Positions 1 to 7,349 of a stretch of 17,446 nucleotides of DNA are shown in pieces (within the stretch, counting starts at the first letter, position 1; each line of letters starts with the position of its first letter). This stretch comes from Deltaproteobacteria bacterium (GTDB taxonomy: Bacteria; Myxococcota_A; UBA9160; SMWR01), in the NCBI GenBank assembly GCA_019313605.1, contig JAFDAW010000079.1, positions 1-17,446 of the forward strand. The letters are read 5' to 3'. The notes beneath the pieces are model-generated. The model was not told the origin of the DNA. It saw only the letters and a program-made list of their open reading frames with translations, and searched no databases. The position numbers and the translations under genes are program-made.

Positions 1-130
1 CGAGCGCTGACGATCGACAAGGAGCGGCCACACCCTTTGCTCACATCGAGACCCGATTCGCAATTCCTCCCTCGCACCGCCGTACCCGGAAGCCCCCGGC
101 TCGGCGGCGCGATAGAATGATCTGAACGCG

Positions 131-1258
131 ATGCCGACTCCTCGCCAAATGGCCATCAGCCGATTGCCGAATGACGAACTCCTGATTCAGCTCTCGGGCT
201 GCTGGACGCTCGCCGAGGGCGTGCCATCGACCGAGAACGTGCGCTCCGAATGCGACGGAGCCTCCCCTCCACAGCGAGTCAGTTTCGACACACAAGCGAT
301 CGCGGGCTGGGACTCCGCTTTGCCAACCTATCTGCGCGGGCTGCTGGATCTACTCGCGAGCCACGGGATCGACACAGATCGGTCGGGCTTGCCGGAAGGC
401 GTCCAGCGCCTGCTCGATCTGGCCGCGGCCGTGCCCGAGGCGGAGATCGAGGTCGCGTTCACGGGTGGTTCCTTGCCGACACGGCTCGGGCGCGCGGCCA
501 TTCGCAGATCCCAATCCGTGACCGAGAGCATCCGCTTCCTGGGAGAAATCTGGATCGCGGTCATGCGGCTCGCGACCGGTCGCGCTCATTTTCGGGTTTC
601 CGATTTCGCGCTCACCCTCCAGCAGTGCGGCGCCGAGGCCGTCGGGATCGTCACGCTCGTGAGCTTTCTGGTCGGACTCATCCTCGCCTTCATCGGCGCG
701 ATCCAGCTTCAGCAGTTCGGCGCGCAGATCTTCGTCGCAGACCTCGTTGCCCTCGGGATGGCGCGGGAGATGGGGGCGATGATGACCGCGATCATCATGG
801 CGGGCCGCACCGGCGCTTCCTTCGCCGCGCAACTCGGAACGATGACGGCCAACGAAGAGATCGACGCCCTCGAGACCATGGGAATCTCTCCGACGGAGTT
901 CCTGGTTCTGCCGCGCCTGCTCGCGCTGACGCTCATGCTGCCCCTGCTCTGTCTCTATTCGAACCTGTTGGGCATCGTCGGCGGCGCCGTCGTGGGTGTG
1001 GGCATGCTCGATCTCGGCGTGGTGAGCTACTTCGAACAGACCCGAAACGCGCTATCGCTGGCCGACTTCGGTGCTGGATTGGTCAAAGCCGTGGTCTACG
1101 GAAGCCTCGTCGCGGTGTCAGGCTGCCTGCGAGGCATGCAGTGCGGCAGAAGCGCCGCGGCCGTCGGAAAGGCGACGACCTCGGCGGTCGTCACAGCGAT
1201 CGTACTGATCGTGATCGCTTCTGGCATCATCAACGTGATCGACCACATTCTCGGGTAG
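131..1258 (+). CDS. mlaE: MlaE-family ABC transporter permease with N-terminal STAS-like domain
   Basis: Inner-membrane permease of an MCE-type lipid transporter (375 aa), which moves phospholipids between inner and outer membrane together with MlaF and MlaD. Residues about 7-100 look like a STAS domain (a WDSALPTYL stretch at 60-68 matches the conserved WDSxL region). The MlaB-like regulator would therefore be fused to the permease instead of being a separate protein. From about residue 155 onward the protein is a MlaE permease: several hydrophobic helices and the family hallmark at 212-250 (EMGAMMTAIIMAGRTGAS, then the NEEIDALETMG segment). The start ATG at 131 has no good Shine-Dalgarno sequence; a second ATG at 149 is possible. 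It is the first visible gene of a four-gene operon, with the ATPase gene starting 8 bases downstream. Family assignment is firm; the STAS call rests on position and the WDS motif. Confidence 0.93.
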   Translation: MPTPRQMAISRLPNDELLIQLSGCWTLAEGVPSTENVRSECDGASPPQRVSFDTQAIAGWDSALPTYLRGLLDLLASHGIDTDRSGLPEGVQRLLDLAAAVPEAEIEVAFTGGSLPTRLGRAAIRRSQSVTESIRFLGEIWIAVMRLATGRAHFRVSDFALTLQQCGAEAVGIVTLVSFLVGLILAFIGAIQLQQFGAQIFVADLVALGMAREMGAMMTAIIMAGRTGASFAAQLGTMTANEEIDALETMGISPTEFLVLPRLLALTLMLPLLCLYSNLLGIVGGAVVGVGMLDLGVVSYFEQTRNALSLADFGAGLVKAVVYGSLVAVSGCLRGMQCGRSAAAVGKATTSAVVTAIVLIVIASGIINVIDHILG

Positions 1259-1266
1259 GGGGGAAG

Positions 1267-2022
1267 ATGTCGACCGAATCGCCGCTCGTGGAGATCCGTG
1301 GGCTCACCATGACCTACGGCGACTTCGTCGTCCAGCGGGACCTCGACTTCGCGATCCAACGAGGCGAGATCTTCGTCGTGATGGGAACCAGCGGTTGCGG
1401 GAAGACCACTTTATTGCGCCACCTCGTCGGATTGCGATCTCCCGCCAAGGGAGAGGTTCTCTACGAAGGAGAGGATTTCTGGGGTGCGGATCCCGAACGC
1501 CGTCAACTCATGATGCGTAGATTCGGTGTGATGTACCAGAACGGCGCGCTCTGGAGTTCGATGACGCTGGCCGAAAACGTCTCGCTCCCCCTCGAAGTGT
1601 ATACAGACCTCAGCCGAGCCGAAATTCGCGAAATTGCGCTCTTCAAGCTCGCGCTCATGGGCCTGGCGGGATTCGGGGATTTTCACCCCTCCGAGGTGAG
1701 CGGCGGGATGCAAAAGCGCGTGGGCGTGGCACGCGCGATGGCATTGGATCCCGACATCCTCTACTTCGACGAGCCCTCAGCGGGTCTCGACCCCGTCAGC
1801 GCGCGCCGCCTCGACGATCTGATCCGTGAACTGCGCGACAGCCTGGGCATTACCATGGTCATCGTGACCCACGAACTCGACAGCATCTTTGCGGTCGCCG
1901 ACCGATCGGTCTTCCTCGATCCGGACACCCACACCATGCTGGCCATCGGTTCACCGGCAGAGTTGCGCGACCACTCGCCAGATCCGAAGATCCGTCAGTT
2001 TCTCAATCGGGGCAGACTGTGA
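1267..2022 (+). CDS. mlaF: MlaF-family ABC transporter ATPase
   Basis: Cytoplasmic ATPase (251 aa) that powers the MlaE permease. All nucleotide-binding motifs are intact: Walker A GTSGCGKT at 40-47, Q-loop Gln91, signature SGGMQKR at 145-151, Walker B ILYFDEP at 164-170, D-loop around Asp175, and switch His202 in VTHEL. The SGGMQKR form of the signature (instead of SGGQ) is typical of the MlaF branch. The ATG at 1267 follows a purine-rich GGGGGGAAG ribosome binding site. The same frame stays open far upstream, to about position 250, but that part only shadows mlaE. The stop codon overlaps the next start (GTGA at 2019-2022), so translational coupling with the MCE protein is likely. Confidence 0.95.
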   Translation: MSTESPLVEIRGLTMTYGDFVVQRDLDFAIQRGEIFVVMGTSGCGKTTLLRHLVGLRSPAKGEVLYEGEDFWGADPERRQLMMRRFGVMYQNGALWSSMTLAENVSLPLEVYTDLSRAEIREIALFKLALMGLAGFGDFHPSEVSGGMQKRVGVARAMALDPDILYFDEPSAGLDPVSARRLDDLIRELRDSLGITMVIVTHELDSIFAVADRSVFLDPDTHTMLAIGSPAELRDHSPDPKIRQFLNRGRL

Positions 2023-2972
2023 GTGTAAAGGCCAACCCGACCGTGATCGGCGTATTCCTGCTGGGTGCGATTGCGCTGATCGTCACGGGTTTGATGGTAT
2101 TTGGCGGTGGCCGATTCTTCACCGAGACGGTGACCTACGTCGCCTACTTCCCGGAGACCGTCAGCGGGCTGAACGACGGCGCTCCGGTCAATTTTCGCGG
2201 CGTCAAGGTAGGCTCGGTCCGGCGCATCGAGGTGCAGCTCGACGCCCAAGATCTCTCTGTGACGGTCCCGGCCTACCTCCAACTCCAGCGCAGGCGGATT
2301 CGCGAGATCGGCGGCACGATCCCCGAGGGCGATTTGATTGCCGAACTCATCGAACGGGGACTCCGCGCGCAGCTGCAACTCCAGAGCATCGTGACGGGTC
2401 AACTCAGCGTCCAACTCGACATCCTCCCGGACCGACCCGCGCGCTACGTCGATCCGATCGGAGATTTTCCAGAGATGCCAACGATTCCGTCGACCATGCA
2501 GGAATTCACCGAGACCATGGAGTCGCTCTCGATTCAGGACATGGTCAACGACGCACATCAGGTTCTCGCCGGACTGAAAGCCCTGGTCAACTCCCCGGAA
2601 CTCGCGGAGATCCTCACGGGCATCAACCAGTTCGTGAACTCCGGAGAATTGCTCGGTGTCGTCAACCACGCCGACGAAGCCATCGGTGACGTTCAGGCCC
2701 TCGTCTCGAACATCGATGGACAGGTCGAGAATCTTTCGAATCGCGCCGAATACACGCTCGCCGAAGTCGACAAGACTCTGGACAGCGCTCAGAAAACTCT
2801 CGACGCCGCTCGGCAATCGCTGTCGATCGCAGCCGAAGGTTCGCCGATGCGCTACGAACTCGAACAGATGCTCGGCGAGTTGAAGGCGGCCGCGCGTTCG
2901 ATCCGCCTGCTCGCGGAGTACATCGAGCGAAATCCGGACGCCCTGCTCCGCGGAAAACCCGGAGGGTCTTGA
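2019..2972 (+). CDS. mlaD: MlaD/PqiB-like MCE-domain protein
   Basis: Periplasmic substrate-binding/tunnel subunit (317 aa) anchored by one N-terminal helix (about 8-30). A single MCE domain covers about 38-137, with NFRGVKVGSVRRIEV at 58-72 and the GLRAQLQLQSIVTGQL segment at 114-129. That segment, and the C-terminal ending ERNPDALLRGK, are closer to PqiB/single-MCE relatives than to E. coli MlaD, which is only about 180 residues. After the MCE domain come about 150 residues of amphipathic helix (about 165-305), suited to a coiled-coil needle that spans toward the outer membrane. It starts with GTG at 2019 inside the stop of mlaF, and its TGA (2970-2972) overlaps the ATG of the next gene. 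Both overlaps indicate a coupled operon. Confidence 0.93.
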   Translation: MSVKANPTVIGVFLLGAIALIVTGLMVFGGGRFFTETVTYVAYFPETVSGLNDGAPVNFRGVKVGSVRRIEVQLDAQDLSVTVPAYLQLQRRRIREIGGTIPEGDLIAELIERGLRAQLQLQSIVTGQLSVQLDILPDRPARYVDPIGDFPEMPTIPSTMQEFTETMESLSIQDMVNDAHQVLAGLKALVNSPELAEILTGINQFVNSGELLGVVNHADEAIGDVQALVSNIDGQVENLSNRAEYTLAEVDKTLDSAQKTLDAARQSLSIAAEGSPMRYELEQMLGELKAAARSIRLLAEYIERNPDALLRGKPGGS

Positions 2973-3568
2973 TGAACCGCGCTCACGCCCTGCTTGCCTC
3001 TGTGACCGCCGCACTCTTGTTGGCGGGTTGCTTCGGTCCCAGGACGACGCGACCCACACGGCTCTTCGTGTTGAACGCGACCGCGACCCGGTCCGACTCG
3101 AACGCGCGAGCCACCGAGCTTCGTTTGGGCGTCGGACGTATCTCACTCCCAGAGCGGCTGAATCGCTCGCAGATCGTCACGCGAACGGGAGCCAATGAAG
3201 TGCACGTGGCCGATTTTTCGCAGTGGGCCGAACCGCTGGAGAAGAGCATCCCGAGGGTGCTCTCTGAAAACCTCGCGAGGCTGACCGGGACCGATCAGGT
3301 GTCCGTCTACCCCTGGCCGACGCAGATGGAAATCGACCTCAAGATCGAGATCGCAATCCTCGAATTCGAGGGCAACAGCGACGGGGAGGTCACGCTCGCC
3401 ACGCGCTGGCGTTGGGTTCGCAGCAACGGTTCGGAGGTTCGACCGCTGCAGGGTTCGAGCTATGCGGAATCCACAGCGGACCGATCCACGGAGGCGCTCA
3501 TCGCTGCGATGAGTCGAGCGCTCGCGTCGCTAAGCCGCGACATCGCATCCGCGATCCCCTCGCCCTGA
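2972..3568 (+). CDS. PqiC-like ABC transport auxiliary lipoprotein
   Basis: Predicted outer-membrane lipoprotein (198 aa) of the ABC_trans_aux/PqiC (DUF330) type. The signal peptide ends in a clear lipobox LLAGC with the acylated Cys at residue 20. After that, an RLFVLNATATR stretch, LRLGVGRISLPERLNRSQIV and a WAEPLEKSIPRVLSENLARL segment fit the PqiC layout of a 'YxL' start, a conserved 'R..IV' strand and a helix. The family is thought to dock the tip of MCE needles at the outer membrane. The ATG at 2972 overlaps the mlaD stop (TGATG) and follows a good GGAGG site; a TTG one codon upstream is a less likely start. Its presence beside MlaE/F/D gives the operon a mixed Mla/Pqi composition. Confidence 0.85.
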   Translation: MNRAHALLASVTAALLLAGCFGPRTTRPTRLFVLNATATRSDSNARATELRLGVGRISLPERLNRSQIVTRTGANEVHVADFSQWAEPLEKSIPRVLSENLARLTGTDQVSVYPWPTQMEIDLKIEIAILEFEGNSDGEVTLATRWRWVRSNGSEVRPLQGSSYAESTADRSTEALIAAMSRALASLSRDIASAIPSP

Positions 3569-3618
3569 AGCGAGAAGCCCCTGCCCAACCACCGAACAAC
3601 GGGAGCGCACACCCGTAA

Positions 3619-4017
3619 ATGGCAGACCCCACCGCTGCTTACCCGTTTCGCTTTCGCTGCCGTCGATCCGGAAACTGTTGCGCGCGTCCAGAAGGTGTTG
3701 TGCGGGTGACGCCCACGGACATTGCACGAATTGCGGACCACTTGCACATGAACGAGGCGGCCGTAAAAGCCCGATTCGTTGCCGCGCGGGGCAATCGGCT
3801 GATCGATGGGCCCGCAGGGCGCTGCCCATTCCTGGAGGATGGACGGGAGACACGCTGCGCGATCTACGCAGTTCGCCCGCAAAAGTGTCGCGATTGGCCT
3901 TATTGGGAAGAGCTTATCGACGATCCCCGGGCGTTGCGCGAAGCCGCCCGGCTCTGCCCCGGGATCGAGTTGTCGAGTCAGCCTCTTTATCCGGGATCCA
4001 ATTCTGCCGATGAGTAA
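3619..4017 (+). CDS. YkgJ-family cysteine-cluster protein
   Basis: Small soluble protein (132 aa) with the conserved cysteine pattern of the YkgJ/CxxCxxCC family, annotated as a putative zinc- or iron-chelating domain. Visible cysteines are Cys14, Cys20 and Cys21 (CRRSGNCC), Cys69 (GRCPFL), Cys80 (RCAIY), Cys90 (RPQKCRDWP) and Cys113 (LCPG). The RCPFL...C.IY..RP..CR.WP arrangement is the family signature. The exact biochemical role of the family is not established. The gene lies 50 bases after the PqiC-like gene and 3 bases before the next lipoprotein gene, so it may belong to the same transcript. Its ATG at 3619 has only a distant GGGAG (spacing about 13). Confidence 0.85.
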   Translation: MADPTAAYPFRFRCRRSGNCCARPEGVVRVTPTDIARIADHLHMNEAAVKARFVAARGNRLIDGPAGRCPFLEDGRETRCAIYAVRPQKCRDWPYWEELIDDPRALREAARLCPGIELSSQPLYPGSNSADE

Positions 4018-4020
4018 GGA

Positions 4021-4443
4021 ATGCTGCGCCTCGTCGCAATCTTGTCATCAGCGCTCTGGCTTTCGGGCTGCTTCATCGCCGAAGAAATCAGGAAGGGCGA
4101 CGCCCTCATCGAGCAACACTCCGTAGGCTGGCGAGAGAAGAAGAAGGGCATCGAGCAGGCCAAGGCGGAAGATGCCAAAGCCGAGGCAGAGGCCCAGAGC
4201 CAGAAAGCCCAGAACCGCGGGCCTGGCGTCCCGGATCAACTCGCCGATTGGTGGCAGGAGACCGTCGAAAAGGAACCCGTGAAGGCCAACCGGGACGACA
4301 AACTCGTCAGCTGCGTCGTCGGGGGCAAGACAAAGTTCGTTCGGGAATCCGACTGTAAGATCCGGCGGGGCCGCGCATCACAGCTGAAGGCCTCGAGCAA
4401 ATCGAGCGCGACCGCACCCTCGAAGCCCAAGCCCGGAGCCTGA
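4021..4443 (+). CDS. Small charged lipoprotein of unknown function
   Basis: A 140-aa product that I cannot assign to a family. It begins with a short Sec signal and a lipobox WLSGC, Cys17 being the likely lipidated residue. Residues about 20-70 are rich in Lys, Glu, Ala and Gln (REKKKGIEQAKAEDAKAEAE) and should form a single long charged helix. Next comes a compact segment with two Cys (SCVVGGKTKFVRESDCKIR, about 98-116) that could form a disulfide. The tail is low-complexity Ser/Lys/Pro/Ala. It starts 3 bases after the stop of the YkgJ-type gene, whose AGTAAGGA end may serve as a poorly spaced ribosome binding site. An envelope-anchored role is inferred only from the lipobox. Confidence 0.72.
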   Translation: MLRLVAILSSALWLSGCFIAEEIRKGDALIEQHSVGWREKKKGIEQAKAEDAKAEAEAQSQKAQNRGPGVPDQLADWWQETVEKEPVKANRDDKLVSCVVGGKTKFVRESDCKIRRGRASQLKASSKSSATAPSKPKPGA

Positions 4444-4489
4444 GTTCGCCAGTCGCGCTCGAGCGGTACTCTATTCGTCAGTTCGCGGA

Positions 4490-5335
4490 TTAGAAGCTCC
4501 GTAACCGAGTCGGGCCTTGTGGGTTTTCGTGCGGCTCGCAGTCCGTTGCGACGCAAACATCCTCCTGACCCGTGAGCGGGTCACCGGGCTCGTCGCGCGG
4601 GGACTCGCCAGGGCGATCGGATGAAGGTGCGCGGGTAAGCGATCCAGCATTCGCGGCGTCGAACGCCGTCAGCCGGCCCGTCGCTCGCTCGCCGCTGCCT
4701 CGGCTGTCTCGGTCGGCTGCCGCCGTGTGAAAATTGACCAGGCAACCACCGAGCGCGGAGACCTCTTCCGGATCGAGGCGCTTCGGATCTGCGGGAGGGG
4801 CATCGCCGGGCTCTACGGTGACCTGCTCGCCCGCCGTCAATACCGTCGTCCCGCGCACAGCGGACTCATCGCTGCGAACCGAGACCTTGCTCTGGGCGGA
4901 AGTAATGGTCGTCTCACCGGTATTCGGGTCGACGGTGACGTGAACGATCGTGCCGAGCAGTGTCGCGATGACAGCGGGCGTGTGAATCTCGATGCGCTCT
5001 TCGAACTCGCGCGGCTCGACGACGATCCGGATCTCACCGCTGTCCAGTGAAACGATCCTGCGGTTCGAATCGCGATCCCGCTTGAAGACCACCGACGTCT
5101 CGCCGCACAATTCCACGACGGCGTCATCGTCGAGCAGAATCGAACAGGCGTCGCCCTCCCCCAACCTCACATGCTCGCCTTCGGTGATCGGTCCATCGAG
5201 CCCCGACTCGATCGAAGCTGTGACATGACCCGCCACTTCGTCAGCGAAAACCGCGGGGGCTCCGCTCCAGAGCAGTGCCGCAAGGCCCAGCGCCAACCCT
5301 CCGGTCCGCATCTTTTTATAAGCAATATCGATCAC
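4490..5335 (-). CDS. Secreted FecR-domain protein
   Basis: Exported protein of about 281 aa with a FecR domain. Signal peptide: basic start (YKKMR), hydrophobic core LALGLAALLW, likely cleavage after VFA (about residue 31). The FecR domain follows: an LGEGDACSILLDDDAVVELC stretch, then EIHTPAVIATLLGTIVHVTV with the conserved TP...GT core, and an SKVSVRS strand. This matches the periplasmic part of FecR proteins, but there is no N-terminal anti-sigma segment. No sigma factor or TonB receptor gene is nearby, so it is probably a stand-alone ligand- or peptidoglycan-binding FecR protein. The last 80 residues are low-complexity and carry extra Cys (GGCLVNF, VCVATDC). GTG at 5335 is preferred because GGAGG lies 5-6 bases upstream; ATG at 5347 or 5311 is also possible. 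Divergent from the Smr gene. Confidence 0.75.
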   Translation of the reverse strand: MIDIAYKKMRTGGLALGLAALLWSGAPAVFADEVAGHVTASIESGLDGPITEGEHVRLGEGDACSILLDDDAVVELCGETSVVFKRDRDSNRRIVSLDSGEIRIVVEPREFEERIEIHTPAVIATLLGTIVHVTVDPNTGETTITSAQSKVSVRSDESAVRGTTVLTAGEQVTVEPGDAPPADPKRLDPEEVSALGGCLVNFHTAAADRDSRGSGERATGRLTAFDAANAGSLTRAPSSDRPGESPRDEPGDPLTGQEDVCVATDCEPHENPQGPTRLRSF

Positions 5336-5535
5336 TTGAACCTCCATGTTGCGTAATCCTGATCGACTGGCCAGAGTACTGGATCGGTGCTCCGCAGATG
5401 ACCGTCGTGCTCCACGACGCGAATCGGGCGACCCTCGCTGACCCTTTAGTGGAAGAACCGTTCCGGATGCGTCGAGGCAGCGCATGGCTGGATCTCCACA
5501 GACGCCCTGCGAGGTAGACTCGCAGCGGAGCCGCG

Positions 5536-5871
5536 ATGACCGACCCCGACAACGACGACCCGATCGATCCAGAAAGCCCCTTCCCCGACCCGATCGAGAT
5601 TCCGATCGAGGAATCCATCGATCTCCACCTCTTCCGGCCGAGCGAGATTGGCGACGTGGTCGAAGGTTATCTCGAAGCGGCGATCGAGAAGGGATTCCGG
5701 GAAGTGCGACTGATTCACGGCCGCGGACGGGGCGTCCAGCGCAACCGCGTGCAGCGCTTATTGGCCCGACACCCTGGCGTGGAACACTACGTCGATGCGC
5801 CAGGAGACCGGGGCGGCTGGGGGGCGACGATTGCGTGGCTGCGATTGTCCGATGACTCGCAGAGTTCCTGA
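5536..5871 (+). CDS. Small Smr-domain protein
   Basis: Short protein (111 aa) consisting of an acidic, Pro-rich leader (residues 1-26) and one Smr (small MutS-related) domain. Motifs: IDLHLFRP at 28-35, the HGRGRG loop at 61-66 followed by a helix (VQRNRVQRLLARHP), and GGWGAT at 93-98. Smr domains bind and can nick nucleic acids; this small stand-alone class is common, often annotated as 'DNA mismatch repair protein MutS'. Instead of the LHG of MutS2 Smr domains it has LHL-FRP, as in the LHTFxP subgroup. The start ATG has GGAG 6 bases upstream. It is divergent from the FecR gene and convergent with the response-regulator phosphatase gene. Confidence 0.88.
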   Translation: MTDPDNDDPIDPESPFPDPIEIPIEESIDLHLFRPSEIGDVVEGYLEAAIEKGFREVRLIHGRGRGVQRNRVQRLLARHPGVEHYVDAPGDRGGWGATIAWLRLSDDSQSS

Positions 5872-5922
5872 TCGATCCGCACGACACCTCTAGTCAAGCG
5901 ATCTGCCTGAAACGGCTGTCCC

Positions 5923-5955
5923 ACAAATGCTTTCGGTCGGGTTGGACCCATTTGT
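5923..5955. terminator. Candidate stem-loop between convergent genes
   Basis: A 7-bp perfect inverted repeat, ACAAATG (5923-5929) and CATTTGT (5949-5955), has an inner GGTC/GACC pairing (5935-5938 with 5945-5948). It lies in the 95-base gap where the Smr gene and the phosphatase gene converge. There is no T-tract on either side, so a role as a bidirectional terminator is plausible but not shown. Confidence 0.35.
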
Positions 5956-5966
5956 CAGTCCACGTC

Positions 5967-7154
5967 TTAACTGATCTGGAGACCGACGAACGTCACGTCA
6001 TCGCGGCGCGGCTCACCGAGACCGAATGCGTCCAGATCGAGCTGCAACGCGCGAAGGCGCTCAGAGATTCCGCCCTCCGTTTCGCCAATGGTTTGGATCA
6101 ACCGATCCAAGCCGAAGGCCTCGCGTCGAGCGCTGAGCGTCTCGAGCACGCCGTCGGTGTAGAAGACGAGACTGTCACCGGGCGAGAGCGCCACCTGCTC
6201 TTCTTCGTATTCGGCATCCGGTAGGATGCCGATCGGAATACCGCCACCCTTTTCGAGGCAGTGAGCCCCATCTCGAGAAACGACGATCGGACCGGGGTGT
6301 CCGGCCTTCACGTAGCGCACGATCCGCGTTTCGACGTCGAGGATTCCGTAGAGAAAAGTGAAGAACTGCCCCGACCGCTCGATCAGCGGGAATGCGCGAT
6401 TCAGCCGGCGCGCCACTTCGGGTGGGCTCGTCACTTCATATCGGCCGGATGCTTCACTGATGCGCTTGAGGATTCCGCCCTGCTGGTCGAACGGGGTGAG
6501 CACATGGCTCAACGTGACGGACTGAAGCGCCGCCGAGGGTCCGTGACCCGAAACATCGAGCACGTACATCCCGACCCGCCGCTCATCGAGCCGAAAGATA
6601 TTGAACATATCGCCACCGAGACTTTCGCAGGCCTGGTAGCTCCATTCGAAATCCACTCCGTGGATCTTCGGCGAGACTTCCGGCAGCAGAGACGACTGAA
6701 CGGCCCCGGCCGCGACGAGCCCCGACTCGAGCCGCTCGTTGGCGACGCGAAGTTCTCTCAACTGTTCGGCGAGTCGCCCTTCGAGGCTCAGGATTCGCTC
6801 AGCGACGCGAATCTGGGCGAGCAACCGGGACGTACTGAACGGCTTGGTGAGGAATGCATCGGCGCCGGAATTCAGCGCTTCGACGGAGTGGTCGGACCCC
6901 TCCCGCGAGGTGAGCAAGATGATGGGAAGGTAGGGCTCGCGCGGCTCCTGCCTGAGCTTCCGACAGAGCGCAACACCGTCGAGTTCTGGCATCACCCAAT
7001 CCGTGATCAACAGGGAGAACTGCGACCCACCCTGGAGGAGTTCCCAGGCCTGCATTCCGTTTTCGACGCTGGTCACGTCGTAGCCCCAGCTCGAGAGGGC
7101 CGTCTTGAGCAGACTGCGCTGGAGACGATCGTCATCGGCGACCAATACCCGCAT
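5967..7154 (-). CDS. Response regulator with PP2C/SpoIIE (RsbU-type) phosphatase output
   Basis: Cytoplasmic signalling protein (395 aa). Residues 1-120 form a receiver domain with acidic pocket Asp7-Asp9, phosphoacceptor Asp52 (LLITDWVMP), Thr82 and Lys104 (LTKPF), all intact. A short coiled-coil linker (about 120-150, LAEQLRELRVANERLE) leads into a PPM/SpoIIE phosphatase domain. Its metal-binding signatures are present: GGDMF (Asp182), LDVSGHGPSAA (Asp200), FYTDGVLE and RRDDVTF near the C-terminus. Such proteins dephosphorylate STAS anti-anti-sigma factors or similar partners when the receiver is phosphorylated. No histidine kinase, STAS partner or sigma factor lies nearby. The ATG at 7154 was chosen because the receiver begins right there (MRVLVADDD). 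The frame stays open to about 8030, but that part only mirrors the agmatinase gene. Confidence 0.92.
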   Translation of the reverse strand: MRVLVADDDRLQRSLLKTALSSWGYDVTSVENGMQAWELLQGGSQFSLLITDWVMPELDGVALCRKLRQEPREPYLPIILLTSREGSDHSVEALNSGADAFLTKPFSTSRLLAQIRVAERILSLEGRLAEQLRELRVANERLESGLVAAGAVQSSLLPEVSPKIHGVDFEWSYQACESLGGDMFNIFRLDERRVGMYVLDVSGHGPSAALQSVTLSHVLTPFDQQGGILKRISEASGRYEVTSPPEVARRLNRAFPLIERSGQFFTFLYGILDVETRIVRYVKAGHPGPIVVSRDGAHCLEKGGGIPIGILPDAEYEEEQVALSPGDSLVFYTDGVLETLSARREAFGLDRLIQTIGETEGGISERLRALQLDLDAFGLGEPRRDDVTFVGLQIS

Positions 7155-7349
7155 CCTGGGGTTTTCGGTCGAATTGCAGCCGGAGCTTGAGGCGATCGCC
7201 CAGAGACCTCCCCTGCCCCCAACAAGAGCGAAAAACGGCATCCTGGGCGCCAAGCGGGCCGGCCCAGGTGGGGATTGGTAGGATCCGCGCGCGAAATAGT
7301 GCAGCAGCAGTCCGGCGCCGAAACCCTGAAATCCCGAACAGGAAACGAG

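Noticed and set aside
1..130. Promoter for the mla operon (TAGAAT at 113-118)
   Set aside because: No -35 element at a suitable distance, and the real operon start may lie upstream of the window.
250..1266. Upstream open extension of the MlaF frame
   Set aside because: It shadows mlaE in another frame and shows only Arg-rich, domain-free sequence.
4456..4465. CGCTCGAGCG palindrome between the lipoprotein and FecR genes as a terminator
   Set aside because: Only a 3-bp stem is possible with a four-base loop, and there is no T-tract.
5060..5082. tRNA T-arm-like GCGGTTCGAATCGC
   Set aside because: It lies inside the FecR gene, where it encodes part of the domain, and no acceptor stem or anticodon arm surrounds it.
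5348..5887. Upstream open extension of the FecR frame
   Set aside because: It overlaps the Smr gene antisense and lies before a clear signal peptide and ribosome binding site.
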